Positions 51,541-58,985 of a DNA stretch of 60,732 nt are shown one piece after another. Position 1 is the stretch's first letter; every line of letters begins with the position of its first letter. The notes under the pieces were generated by a model that ran no database searches, was not told the origin of the DNA, and saw nothing but the letters and a program-made list of their open reading frames with translations. The stretch lies in assembly GCA_036399695.1 (NCBI GenBank), contig DASWMP010000105.1, positions 1 through 60,732 of the forward strand. The letters are read 5' to 3'. Made by a program: the position numbers and the translations under genes. The stretch is from DASVEE01 sp036399695. Its GTDB lineage: Bacteria; Acidobacteriota; Thermoanaerobaculia; Gp7-AA8.

Positions 51541-51858
51541 CGAGCTCGGGGCCCGGGGCTCAGTTGGGTGTCAGACGCGAGGTTCTGGGGGGTGACTCGA
51601 CGGGGGGCAATTCGACGCCGCCCCCGTTACCTCGGGTCTGCCCCCCACTGAGCTCCGAGCCCCGGGCTCTGATGGTGCTGCGCCGGTTGGGGTCAGACCC
51701 TTGGTTTTGGGGGCAAGGCCCTTGGTTTTGGGGGTCAGACCCTTGGTTTTGGGGTCGGTTTTGGGGGTCAGGCCCTTGGTTTTGGGGAGCAACTCGACGC
51801 CGCCCCCGTTACCTCGGGTCTGACCCCCACTGAGCCCCGGGCCCCGAGCCCTGATCAC
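51541..51858. repeat. GGGCCCGGGGCTC / GGGGTCAGACCCTTGG repeat field
   Basis: Outer inverted words GGGGCCCGGGGCTCAG and CTGAGCCCCGGGCCCC frame two copies of CGCCCCCGTTACCTCGGGTC and five GGCCCTTGGTTTTGGGG-type words. No gene is supported. Related to 37570-37945 and, through GGGGTCAGACC, to 12087-12742. Confidence 0.85.
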
Positions 51859-53904
51859 TTACCAGATTTCACAAATATTGCCGCGCACCATGGCGTCTGC
51901 CGCTTTGCACTGGAAGGCCTGGGCGAACGGCGGGTAGTTGGCCAGGGGACCGTTGACGCGGAACTTGTTCGCGGGATGAGGGTCCGTTGCCAGGCGCATG
52001 CGCAGGGCCTCAGGCGTCGCGTTGGTGGCGCGGGCGCGGGAGTAGCCTAGGAAGAAGCGCTGCTCGGGGGTGAAGCCGTCGATGACCGGAGGCTGGGGCT
52101 TGCCTTCGAGCGACTTCTTCCAGCCCTCGTAGGCGATCACCAGGCCGCCGAGGTCGGCGATCGATTCGCCGGCGACGAGCTTGCCGTTGTGGGCGACGCC
52201 CGGCTCGACTTCGTAGGCGTCGAACTGCTTCACGATGCACTCCGCCTGCGCTTCGAACTTCTTGCGGTCCTCTTCGGTCCACCAGTTGCGGAGGTTGCCC
52301 CGCTCGTCGTACTGGCTACCTTCGTCGTCGAAGCCGTGCGACAGCTCGTGGCCGATGATGCTGCCGATCGCGCCGTAGTTAAAGGCGTCGTCCTGCTCGA
52401 TGTCAAAGTACGGCCACTGCAGGATCGCCGCGGGGAAGACGATCTCGTTCATCGCGGCGTAGTAGTAGGCGTTGATGGTCTGCGGTGACATGAACCATTC
52501 GCCGCGGTCGATCGGCTTGCCGATCTTGGCGAGGTCGCGCTTCGATTCGAAGACGTTCGCCGCCAGCACGTTCGAGGTGTACGGGCCGCGGACGATCCGC
52601 GCGGAGGAGTAGTCGCGCCAGGTATCCGGGTAGCCGATCTTGCGGGTGAAGGTGCCGAGCTTCGTCAGCGACTGCGCGCGCGTGGCGTCGCTGAGGCGGT
52701 CGAGTGAGTTGATGCGCTGCTCGAGCGCGAGCACGAGGTTGTTGACCAGTTCCGTGGCGCGCTGCTTCGCGGCCGGCGGGAACTTGCGGTCGACGAATGC
52801 CTGGCCGAGCGCTTCGCCGAGCTGGTTGTTCGTGCGGGCCACGCAGCGCTGCCACCGCTCCTGCTGCTGCTTCTGCCCCTGCAGGAAGGCGCTGCGGAAA
52901 CGGAAGTTCTCCTGCTCGATCGGCGTCGGCAGCGACCCTGCGGTGTTCGTCAGCACCTGCCAGCGGAGGTAGGCTTTCCAGTCCTCGACCGGCGTCTCGT
53001 TCATCAGCCGGCTGACGGCGGCGACGAACTGCGGCTGGGCGACGTTGACCTCGGCGACATTCGCGCCGCGCGCGGCAAAGTAGGCGTTCCAGTCGATGGA
53101 CGGGGCCTCGCTCGCCAGTTGCGCGAGCGTGCGCTTGTTGTAGATGGCGTTCGGATCGCGCATCTGCACGCGCGTCATCGACGCCTCCGCGAGCGCGGTC
53201 TCGAGCTTCATGATGGTGTTGGCGTCGCGCGCGGCGTTGGCGGTATCGCTGCCGGCCAGCTCGAGCATTCTGGCGACGTGCTTCACGTATTCGGCGCGAA
53301 TCTCCTGCGAGCGCGCGTCATCCTTGAAGTAGTAGTCGCGGTCCGGCAGGCCGAGCCCCGCCTGCGACACCTCGGAGATCATCGACGAGCTGTTCTTCGC
53401 GTCGGGCGACGAGTAGTAGGTGAACGGGACGCCGATGCCACGCTCCTGCAGCCGCGCAAAGACGGCCTGGAGATCGCGCCGATTGGCGATGGCGTCAATG
53501 CGGTCGAGCTCCGGCCGCAGCGGCGACAGCCCGGCAGCGTCGATGGCCGCGACGTCCATGCAGCTCGCGTAGTACGCGCCGATCTTCTGCTCGTTCGGCG
53601 TCCGCGGATTCGCGGCCGCGCTCTCCAGCACCTGCCGGATGAAGAGCCGGTTCTCTTCATTGAGCATCGTCCCGTAGCCCCACGACGTGTACTGCGGCGG
53701 AATGGGATTCCGCGCCAGCCATCCGCCATTGCTGTACTGATAGAAATCAGTGCACGCCGAAGTGGCCGGGTCGAGGGCCGTGCGATCGTAGGTGAGGGTG
53801 GCGGGGCGGAGGGTTTTGCTGGTGGTGGGCGTGGTGGTGGGCTTGGGAGCCGTGGTGGTGCAGGCGGCAAGAAAGAGCGTAGCTATCGCGAGACGTGTGC
53901 GCAT
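51859..53904 (-). CDS. M13-family zinc metallopeptidase lipoprotein
   Basis: 681 residues. Lipobox FLAAC (Cys15) for outer- or inner-membrane anchoring, then a neprilysin-like protein: NAYYYAAMNEIVFPA, HELSH at 519-523 (IIGHELSHGFDDEG) and ESIADLGG with the third zinc ligand Glu, ending CEIW as family members do. Cleaves peptides at the cell surface or in the periplasm. The stop lies at the edge of a repeat field. No evident operon link with the oxidase genes. Confidence 0.94.
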   Translation of the reverse strand: MRTRLAIATLFLAACTTTAPKPTTTPTTSKTLRPATLTYDRTALDPATSACTDFYQYSNGGWLARNPIPPQYTSWGYGTMLNEENRLFIRQVLESAAANPRTPNEQKIGAYYASCMDVAAIDAAGLSPLRPELDRIDAIANRRDLQAVFARLQERGIGVPFTYYSSPDAKNSSSMISEVSQAGLGLPDRDYYFKDDARSQEIRAEYVKHVARMLELAGSDTANAARDANTIMKLETALAEASMTRVQMRDPNAIYNKRTLAQLASEAPSIDWNAYFAARGANVAEVNVAQPQFVAAVSRLMNETPVEDWKAYLRWQVLTNTAGSLPTPIEQENFRFRSAFLQGQKQQQERWQRCVARTNNQLGEALGQAFVDRKFPPAAKQRATELVNNLVLALEQRINSLDRLSDATRAQSLTKLGTFTRKIGYPDTWRDYSSARIVRGPYTSNVLAANVFESKRDLAKIGKPIDRGEWFMSPQTINAYYYAAMNEIVFPAAILQWPYFDIEQDDAFNYGAIGSIIGHELSHGFDDEGSQYDERGNLRNWWTEEDRKKFEAQAECIVKQFDAYEVEPGVAHNGKLVAGESIADLGGLVIAYEGWKKSLEGKPQPPVIDGFTPEQRFFLGYSRARATNATPEALRMRLATDPHPANKFRVNGPLANYPPFAQAFQCKAADAMVRGNICEIW

Positions 53905-53943
53905 CGGGTGAGAGTACGGGGGGCGGGGGGCAAGGTTGCGGGG

Positions 53944-54078
53944 GAACGATGAGACCTATGGGACCTATGGGACCTATGGGACGTATAGGGCTGCGCCCGA
54001 CGGAACTGGCAGGTGCTGATGAGAAGCTACGGGACAGAGTCGCTGCAGGCACTTCATCGGTCCTATAGGTCCCATCGG
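53944..54078. repeat. GGGACCTATGGG inverted repeat with long loop
   Basis: GAGACCTATGGGACCTATGG and GGGACGTATAGGGC (about 53949-53990) against TCCTATAGGTCCCATCGG (about 54060-54078) around about 70 bases that show no gene. Separates the peptidase and SCO1-like genes. Confidence 0.8.
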
Positions 54079-54094
54079 CTCCTTGTCGGCGCGG

Positions 54095-54655
54095 CTACTC
54101 TTCCATCAACTGCTCTACCGCTTTCGCGGCCTGGTCGACGGCCACGGCGTCGCTGCCGTCGTAGTAGGCGCGGATGGTGCCTTGTTTGTCGGCGATGGCG
54201 AATTTGCTGCTGTGGAGGAGGGGCTCGCCGCCGGGCATGGGGTCGCCGGCGGCTAGTTTGAAGCCGTCCACCGACAGGCGCACGATCGTGTTGCGGTCGC
54301 CGGTGAGGAAGGTCCAGCGGTCGTCGTTGCGGACGCGTTTGGCGTAGCCGGCGAGGACCTGCGGGGTATCGCGCGTGGGGTCGACGCTGATCGAGACGAA
54401 GTGGACGGGGGCGCCTTTTGCGACCTTCTGCGTGAGGGCGCGCATGTTGTTCGTCATGATGGGGCAGGTGCCGGTGCAGCTCGTGAAGATGAAGTTGTAG
54501 ACCGTCACGCTGCCCTTCATGGCGTCGAGGTTGACGGCCCTCCCCTGCTCGTTCACCAGGTTGGCCGGTGGAAGCGGAAACAGCTTCGGCAGGTCGAGCG
54601 GCTTACGGCAGGCGACGACGCAGAGGAAGAGAAGAAGCGGCAGGAGACGGCGCAT
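54095..54655 (-). CDS. SCO1/SenC-type copper chaperone of cytochrome oxidase
   Basis: 186 residues. Lipobox-like CVVAC (Cys16), thioredoxin fold with the copper motif CTGTC (C60, C64) and a conserved His in PLLHSSKFAI. Delivers copper to the CuA site of subunit II. ATG overlaps the ctaB stop. Confidence 0.92.
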   Translation of the reverse strand: MRRLLPLLLFLCVVACRKPLDLPKLFPLPPANLVNEQGRAVNLDAMKGSVTVYNFIFTSCTGTCPIMTNNMRALTQKVAKGAPVHFVSISVDPTRDTPQVLAGYAKRVRNDDRWTFLTGDRNTIVRLSVDGFKLAAGDPMPGGEPLLHSSKFAIADKQGTIRAYYDGSDAVAVDQAAKAVEQLMEE

Positions 54656-55536
54656 CAGGCGACGACGAGGAGCAGCATCACGGTGAGAAGGTAGAGGTTC
54701 GAGGTCATGAAGAGGCGGCGGGCGTTGCGGGCGTTGCGCTCGAAGAAGAAGCGCACGGAGAGGGCGATCATCGCGGCGCCGCCGATGACCGCGCCGGCCA
54801 GGTAGGTCACGCTGCTCAGGCCGAGGAAGAACGGCGCGACGCTGACGGCCAGGAGGGCGAACGAGTAGAAGATCGCCTGCTTCGCCACTTCGCCGCCATC
54901 CGTGTCGCGGACTGCGAGCATGGCGTATCCGGCGCGGCCGTAGTCCTCGCGATAGAGCCAGGAGATGGCCATGAAGTGCGGGAGCTGCCAGAAGAAGAGG
55001 ATGCCGAAGGCGATGACGCCGCCGGCTTCGATGCGGCCGGTCGCGGCGGTCCAGCCCATGAGCGGCGGGATGGCGCCGGGGATGGCGCCGATGATGGTGC
55101 AGATGGTCGAGATCCGCTTGAGCGGCGTGTAGACGAAGATGTAGCTCGTGAGCGTGAAGGCGCCGAGGGCGGCGGTCAACCAGTTGACCATCAGGCCGAG
55201 GTAGAGCGTCCCGGCGACGGCGATGAGCCAGGAGAAGACCAGCGCGGCGCGCGGCGACATCCGTCCCGCGGGGAGCGGGCGGGTGCGGGTGCGGTGCATC
55301 ATCGCGTCGTGATCGCGCTCGACGTACTGGTTCAGCGCGTTCGTGCCGGCGGCGACGAGCGCGGTGCCGATGAGCGTGTTGATGAACAACAGCGGATCGA
55401 CGTGAGGCGCGGCGAAGAGGTAGCCCGCGGCGGCCGTGATCACGACCATCATCACGATGCGGCCCTTGGAGAGCTCGAAGTAATCGCGCGCTGAAGCGCG
55501 GCGGGGCGGCTCTCCGGCGAGGGCGATGGTGGTCAT
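54655..55536 (-). CDS. ctaB: Protoheme IX farnesyltransferase
   Basis: 293 residues, UbiA fold with about nine membrane segments. NQYVERDHDAMMHRTRTRPL holds the DxxxD prenyl-diphosphate motif; YTPLKR, IGAIPGAIPPLMGW and HFMAISW are typical of heme O synthases. Converts heme B to heme O for the aa3-type oxidase. Overlaps ctaA by 4 bp. Confidence 0.95.
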   Translation of the reverse strand: MTTIALAGEPPRRASARDYFELSKGRIVMMVVITAAAGYLFAAPHVDPLLFINTLIGTALVAAGTNALNQYVERDHDAMMHRTRTRPLPAGRMSPRAALVFSWLIAVAGTLYLGLMVNWLTAALGAFTLTSYIFVYTPLKRISTICTIIGAIPGAIPPLMGWTAATGRIEAGGVIAFGILFFWQLPHFMAISWLYREDYGRAGYAMLAVRDTDGGEVAKQAIFYSFALLAVSVAPFFLGLSSVTYLAGAVIGGAAMIALSVRFFFERNARNARRLFMTSNLYLLTVMLLLVVA

Positions 55537-56528
55537 GCCGTCGCCTCGACGAGCGTGTGCGACGTTTCCTGCGTTTTACGCCAGGCGAGCGTGCGGGCGG
55601 AGAGCATGAGGACGACCGTGAGGGCGAGCGTCGACGCGCCGGCCATGACGTGCAGGCTGGTGATGAACGGTGCCTTGCCGCTCCAGATCGTGTAGCCGCC
55701 GAGGATGATCTGCGCGGGGATGACGAGGAGCAGCAGGTACGCGAGGACGCGCAGCGGATGGTTGCGGTCGAAGCGGAGCAGCCGCACGGAGACGGCGACG
55801 ATGGCGATCGTCACGGCCAGTGCGCCGAGGCGGTGGCCGTAGTTCACGGCGATACCGGTGGTGGCGAGCTCGGGGACGAGCCGGCCGAACGCCAGCGGAA
55901 AGTCGGGGATGGCCAGCCCGGCGCCGAGGTGACGCATCAGCGCGCCGATGAGGATCTGTCCATAGGTGATGGCGACGAGCGCGGTCGTGCCGGCCACCGG
56001 GGCGTCACCGCGCGGCAGGGCGCGCAGCGCGTGGTAGAAGCGCGAGGTGAAGAAAGCGATCGAGACGTTGATGCAGAAGAAGATTTCGGCGAGGCCGGCG
56101 TGCGCGACGGAGATGGCCGTCGGCAGGAGGAAGATCACGGTGAGGCCGCCGAGGAGCCCCTGGACGATGACCGCCGCGAGCGACAGCCAGCCGAGGATGC
56201 GCACGTGGCGCTTCGGCTCGCGGCGCTGCAGCCAGAGCGCCTGGACGATCGTCAGGAAGCCGACGGCCGAGGCGATCAGGCGATGGCCGTGCTCGTAGAA
56301 GATGCCGCCGACCCAGTGCTCGAGCGGGAAGGTGAACATGTTCTGGCCGTACGTGGTCGGCCAGTCGGGCACGGAGAGACCGGAGCCGGTGGACGTCACC
56401 ATGGCGCCGGCGAAGATCAGGAAAAGGGTCGACGCCGCGACGAGCTTCGTAAACCGCCGCAGCCAGACAGGGGTGGTTTCGGTGTAGTGGCGAAGCCGGA
56501 GATGATTGGGTTCCAGGGTGTCCTTCAT
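55533..56528 (-). CDS. ctaA: Heme A synthase
   Basis: 331 residues, eight membrane segments in two four-helix halves. Conserved histidines in EHGHRLIAS, AHAGLAEIFF, NYGHRLGALAV and SLHVMAGAS. Oxidises heme O to heme A. I start at the ATG at 56528; the 14 codons before it overlap coxB. Confidence 0.94.
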   Translation of the reverse strand: MKDTLEPNHLRLRHYTETTPVWLRRFTKLVAASTLFLIFAGAMVTSTGSGLSVPDWPTTYGQNMFTFPLEHWVGGIFYEHGHRLIASAVGFLTIVQALWLQRREPKRHVRILGWLSLAAVIVQGLLGGLTVIFLLPTAISVAHAGLAEIFFCINVSIAFFTSRFYHALRALPRGDAPVAGTTALVAITYGQILIGALMRHLGAGLAIPDFPLAFGRLVPELATTGIAVNYGHRLGALAVTIAIVAVSVRLLRFDRNHPLRVLAYLLLLVIPAQIILGGYTIWSGKAPFITSLHVMAGASTLALTVVLMLSARTLAWRKTQETSHTLVEATA

Positions 56529-56538
56529 TGCAACTCGA

Positions 56539-57318
56539 TCAACCGGAGGTACTGGCGGTGCTGGCGGCAAAGGTCTGCGTCTCGCGCAGCCACTTCTCGA
56601 AATCGCCCTTGGCGTGGACGTAGAACATGCCCTTCATCCGGAAATGGCCGAGACCGCAGAGCTGGGCGCAGGCGATTTCCCACTGCTCCCCCTTAGGCAT
56701 GACCTTGATCGGGGTGAAGTGCACCGGCACGAGCATACCGGGGATCGTGTCCTGTTTCACGCGCATGACGGGGAGAAAGAAGCTGTGGATGACGTCCTTC
56801 GAGGTGAGGCTGATGATCGTCGGGCGATTCACCTCGAGGTGCAACTGGTTGAGCGTGGCGAGATCGTCCTTGGCGTTCGGGTCGTTGGTGTCGAGCCCGA
56901 GCGGGTTGGACGAGGAAACGAGCTTGATGTCCGTCTTCCCGAAGATCTTGTCCGGGCCGGGATAGTGGACGTTCCACGCAAACTGCTCCCCTACCACCCG
57001 AATTTCAAGCGGATTCTGACTCGGAGGAGGGGTCCGAGTCCAGCGCGCCCACAACGGAATCGAGAATCCGACGAGCAGCACGACTTCGATGACGAACACA
57101 CCGACCTCGGCATAGGTCGACAGGTGCGATTTCGTCCCGTGGTAGACGGCCTTGGGATGCCGCTTCGCGTTGAAGCGGAAGAGCATGAAAACGAACAGCG
57201 CTCCCCAGCCGATGAAGAGGATCAGCATCAGCCAGTGGACGTTCGCACTCAGCCGGTCGAGCTCGGCCCCATGTGCCGAGTAGTCCGGCGGCATGTATTG
57301 CGCGAGGAACTCTCTCAT
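56539..57318 (-). CDS. coxB: Cytochrome c oxidase subunit II
   Basis: 259 residues. Two membrane hairpin helices (about 28-48 and 70-92), then a cupredoxin domain. GEQFAWNVHYPG, CuA ligands H178 (VIHSF), C217, C221, H225 and M228 (CAQLCGLGHFRM). No heme c domain at the C-terminus. Receives electrons from cytochrome c. Ten bases before ctaA. Confidence 0.96.
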   Translation of the reverse strand: MREFLAQYMPPDYSAHGAELDRLSANVHWLMLILFIGWGALFVFMLFRFNAKRHPKAVYHGTKSHLSTYAEVGVFVIEVVLLVGFSIPLWARWTRTPPPSQNPLEIRVVGEQFAWNVHYPGPDKIFGKTDIKLVSSSNPLGLDTNDPNAKDDLATLNQLHLEVNRPTIISLTSKDVIHSFFLPVMRVKQDTIPGMLVPVHFTPIKVMPKGEQWEIACAQLCGLGHFRMKGMFYVHAKGDFEKWLRETQTFAASTASTSG

Positions 57319-57323
57319 TGAAA

Positions 57324-57640
57324 CCCCCGTTGTCCGTTACCCGTTTTCCGTTGCCCGTGGTCTGTGGCCGGTTACCTGATGACGTGGAACTGGTCGCGGA
57401 AGCGTTTCTGCGCTTTCTGACGGCGCCAGAACGAGTAGAAAAGTCCGACGAAGCCGAGCTGTACGAAGCCGATGAAGCCGAGGAGTACCCAGATACCGTT
57501 GTTGGTGGCCTTCACCATGGGGTCGCCATCCGCACCATAACAGACCGGACAGGCCCACGACATCTGCGGTACAAGGACGAGCAGCAGGACGAGACCCGCG
57601 ACTCGCGCAACGGACGACCGGCAACGGACAACGGACAACG
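57324..57640. repeat. CCGTTGTCCGTTACC / GGACAACGGACAACG arms bracketing a gene
   Basis: Left arm 57324-57365 (CGTTGTCCGTTACCCGTTTT, CCGTTGCCCG) lies after, and right arm about 57606-57640 (CAACGGACGACCGGCAACGG, ACAACGGACAACG) inside the start of, the 93-residue CPVCYG gene. The arms are inverted relative to each other and about 240 bases apart. Confidence 0.8.
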
Positions 57641-57653
57641 TCGTACCCATCAT
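57372..57653 (-). CDS. Small CPVCYG membrane protein of the oxidase cluster
   Basis: 93 residues: hydrophobic N-terminus, WACPVCYGADGDPMVKATNN with a C-x2-C pair, one membrane helix (IWVLLGFIGFVQLGFVGLFY) and a basic tail. A CPVC(F/Y)GA protein is often found near oxidase genes in Acidobacteria-like genomes; a metal-binding or redox role is possible but unproven. AAGGAG is placed well for the ATG at 57653. Part of its N-terminus (SVVRCRSSVARV) is read from the GGACAACGG repeat. Confidence 0.75.
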   Translation of the reverse strand: MMGTTLSVVRCRSSVARVAGLVLLLVLVPQMSWACPVCYGADGDPMVKATNNGIWVLLGFIGFVQLGFVGLFYSFWRRQKAQKRFRDQFHVIR

Positions 57654-57850
57654 GGAATCTCCTTCAGCTTCCGGAACACCCGCACCCCGTAGACGATGAG
57701 GGCGACGGCGGAAACGATGAAGATGATGCCAAGGGCGAGCCCGCCCGTGCTGCCTTCACGCTGGTACTCGCGAATCCCCCACGTGCCGACGAATACCGCC
57801 AGGGCCACGCAGACGATCACGAAGATGATATGGAAAGCCCGGAGGGACAT
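57650..57850 (-). CDS. Small two-helix membrane protein
   Basis: 66 residues with two membrane segments (FHIIFVIVCVALAVFVGTWG and LALGIIFIVSAVALIVYGV) and a basic C-terminus. Not recognised; position between coxD and the CPVCYG gene (4-bp overlap with the latter) suggests an oxidase accessory protein. Confidence 0.75.
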   Translation of the reverse strand: MSLRAFHIIFVIVCVALAVFVGTWGIREYQREGSTGGLALGIIFIVSAVALIVYGVRVFRKLKEIP

Positions 57851-57853
57851 GGG

Positions 57854-58318
57854 TCAGTGGTGATCCTCTCCCCCGCCGGGTGCGGCCGAGCTTCCCTGCA
57901 CGGCGCCGCTCTCGTAGTTGGGATAGACCTCCGCGGCGTTGTGGCGCTGGTGCCACGGACCCCAGAGCAGCACCCCGAAGAAGAAGACTGTCAGGACCAG
58001 CACGGCGTAGATGAAGCGCCGCTCGCTGACGAGGTGCATGAAGAAGGCGGCCACGAGCGAGCCTTTCACGGTGGCGATGACGAGCGCGAGTGCGATGCCC
58101 TGCGCCGTCGGCAGGTGGAGCTGGCTCACGGCGACGGTGATGACCGTCAGGATCGCCAGCGCACCGAAGACGAGGTAGTACCGGCGCACTTCTTTGCGGA
58201 TGGCCTCGGGGCTGTTGTCGTGACCGTGATGGTGGCCGTCGCCAGGTCCGCCGGCGTGAACGTCGGCGTGGGCGGTGTGGCCGGGGTCGTGGGCAGTCTC
58301 ATGTACGTGGTCGGTCAT
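57854..58318 (-). CDS. coxD: Cytochrome c oxidase subunit IV
   Basis: 154 residues. A His-rich N-terminus (HVHETAHDPGHTAHAD, GHHHGHD), then three membrane segments with YYLVFGALAILTVITVAVS, ATVKGSLVAAFFMHL and IYAVLVLTVFFFGVLLWG, as in bacterial COX4_pro proteins. The His stretches could bind metal. Confidence 0.88.
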   Translation of the reverse strand: MTDHVHETAHDPGHTAHADVHAGGPGDGHHHGHDNSPEAIRKEVRRYYLVFGALAILTVITVAVSQLHLPTAQGIALALVIATVKGSLVAAFFMHLVSERRFIYAVLVLTVFFFGVLLWGPWHQRHNAAEVYPNYESGAVQGSSAAPGGGEDHH

Positions 58319-58328
58319 GCGTCGGCTC

Positions 58329-58982
58329 CTACAGGAGGTACAGGATCGGGAAGAGGAAGATCCAGACGAGGTCGACGAAGTGCCAGTAGAGCCCCGTCAC
58401 CTCGACGCGGTTGGTGTACTGGTCGCGATTGGTGTGCCACATCTTTGCGCCGGGCCCGATGAGATAGGCGAAGACGATCATCCCTCCAAGGACGTGCAGG
58501 CCGTGCAGGCCGGTCAGCAGGAAGTAGGTGGCGAAGAAGTTCCCTTTCGCCGGCAGGTAGCCGTGCTGGAACTTCTCGTAGTACTCGTAGCTCTTGATGA
58601 CCATGAACCCAAGGCCGCAGAGCAGGGTGATGCCGAGGAAGATCTGCCCCTTCCGGAGGTTGCCGAGCCGGAGATTCGCCCAGGCCAGAATCACCGTGAC
58701 CGAGGAGAAGATGAGCACGAACGTGTTCAGCGTCGCCAGCGGCCAGTTGAGGATCTTCCAGGCATGCGGCCACGAGCCCGGAGCCGCGCTCGTGCGGATG
58801 AGGATGAGCGCGGAGAAGAGGGCGCCGAAGAGCATCACCTCCGACGCGAGAAAGAGCCAGATGCCGAGCTTGCCGTTGTAGAGACCCGTATCGGGACGAG
58901 CGTGGACGGTATGCGGGATCTCGATGTCGTGCGAGGCGTCGTGCGCGGCGTGCAGCTCGGGTACGTGAACGTGCGTCGTCAT
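58329..58982 (-). CDS. coxC: Cytochrome c oxidase subunit III
   Basis: 217 residues, five membrane segments. GIWLFLASEVMLFGALFSAL, LLTGLHGLHVLGG and LYWHFVDLVWIFLFPILYL are the family marks. Short five-helix form without the two N-terminal helices of the mitochondrial type. Confidence 0.94.
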   Translation of the reverse strand: MTTHVHVPELHAAHDASHDIEIPHTVHARPDTGLYNGKLGIWLFLASEVMLFGALFSALILIRTSAAPGSWPHAWKILNWPLATLNTFVLIFSSVTVILAWANLRLGNLRKGQIFLGITLLCGLGFMVIKSYEYYEKFQHGYLPAKGNFFATYFLLTGLHGLHVLGGMIVFAYLIGPGAKMWHTNRDQYTNRVEVTGLYWHFVDLVWIFLFPILYLL

Positions 58983-58985
58983 TGT

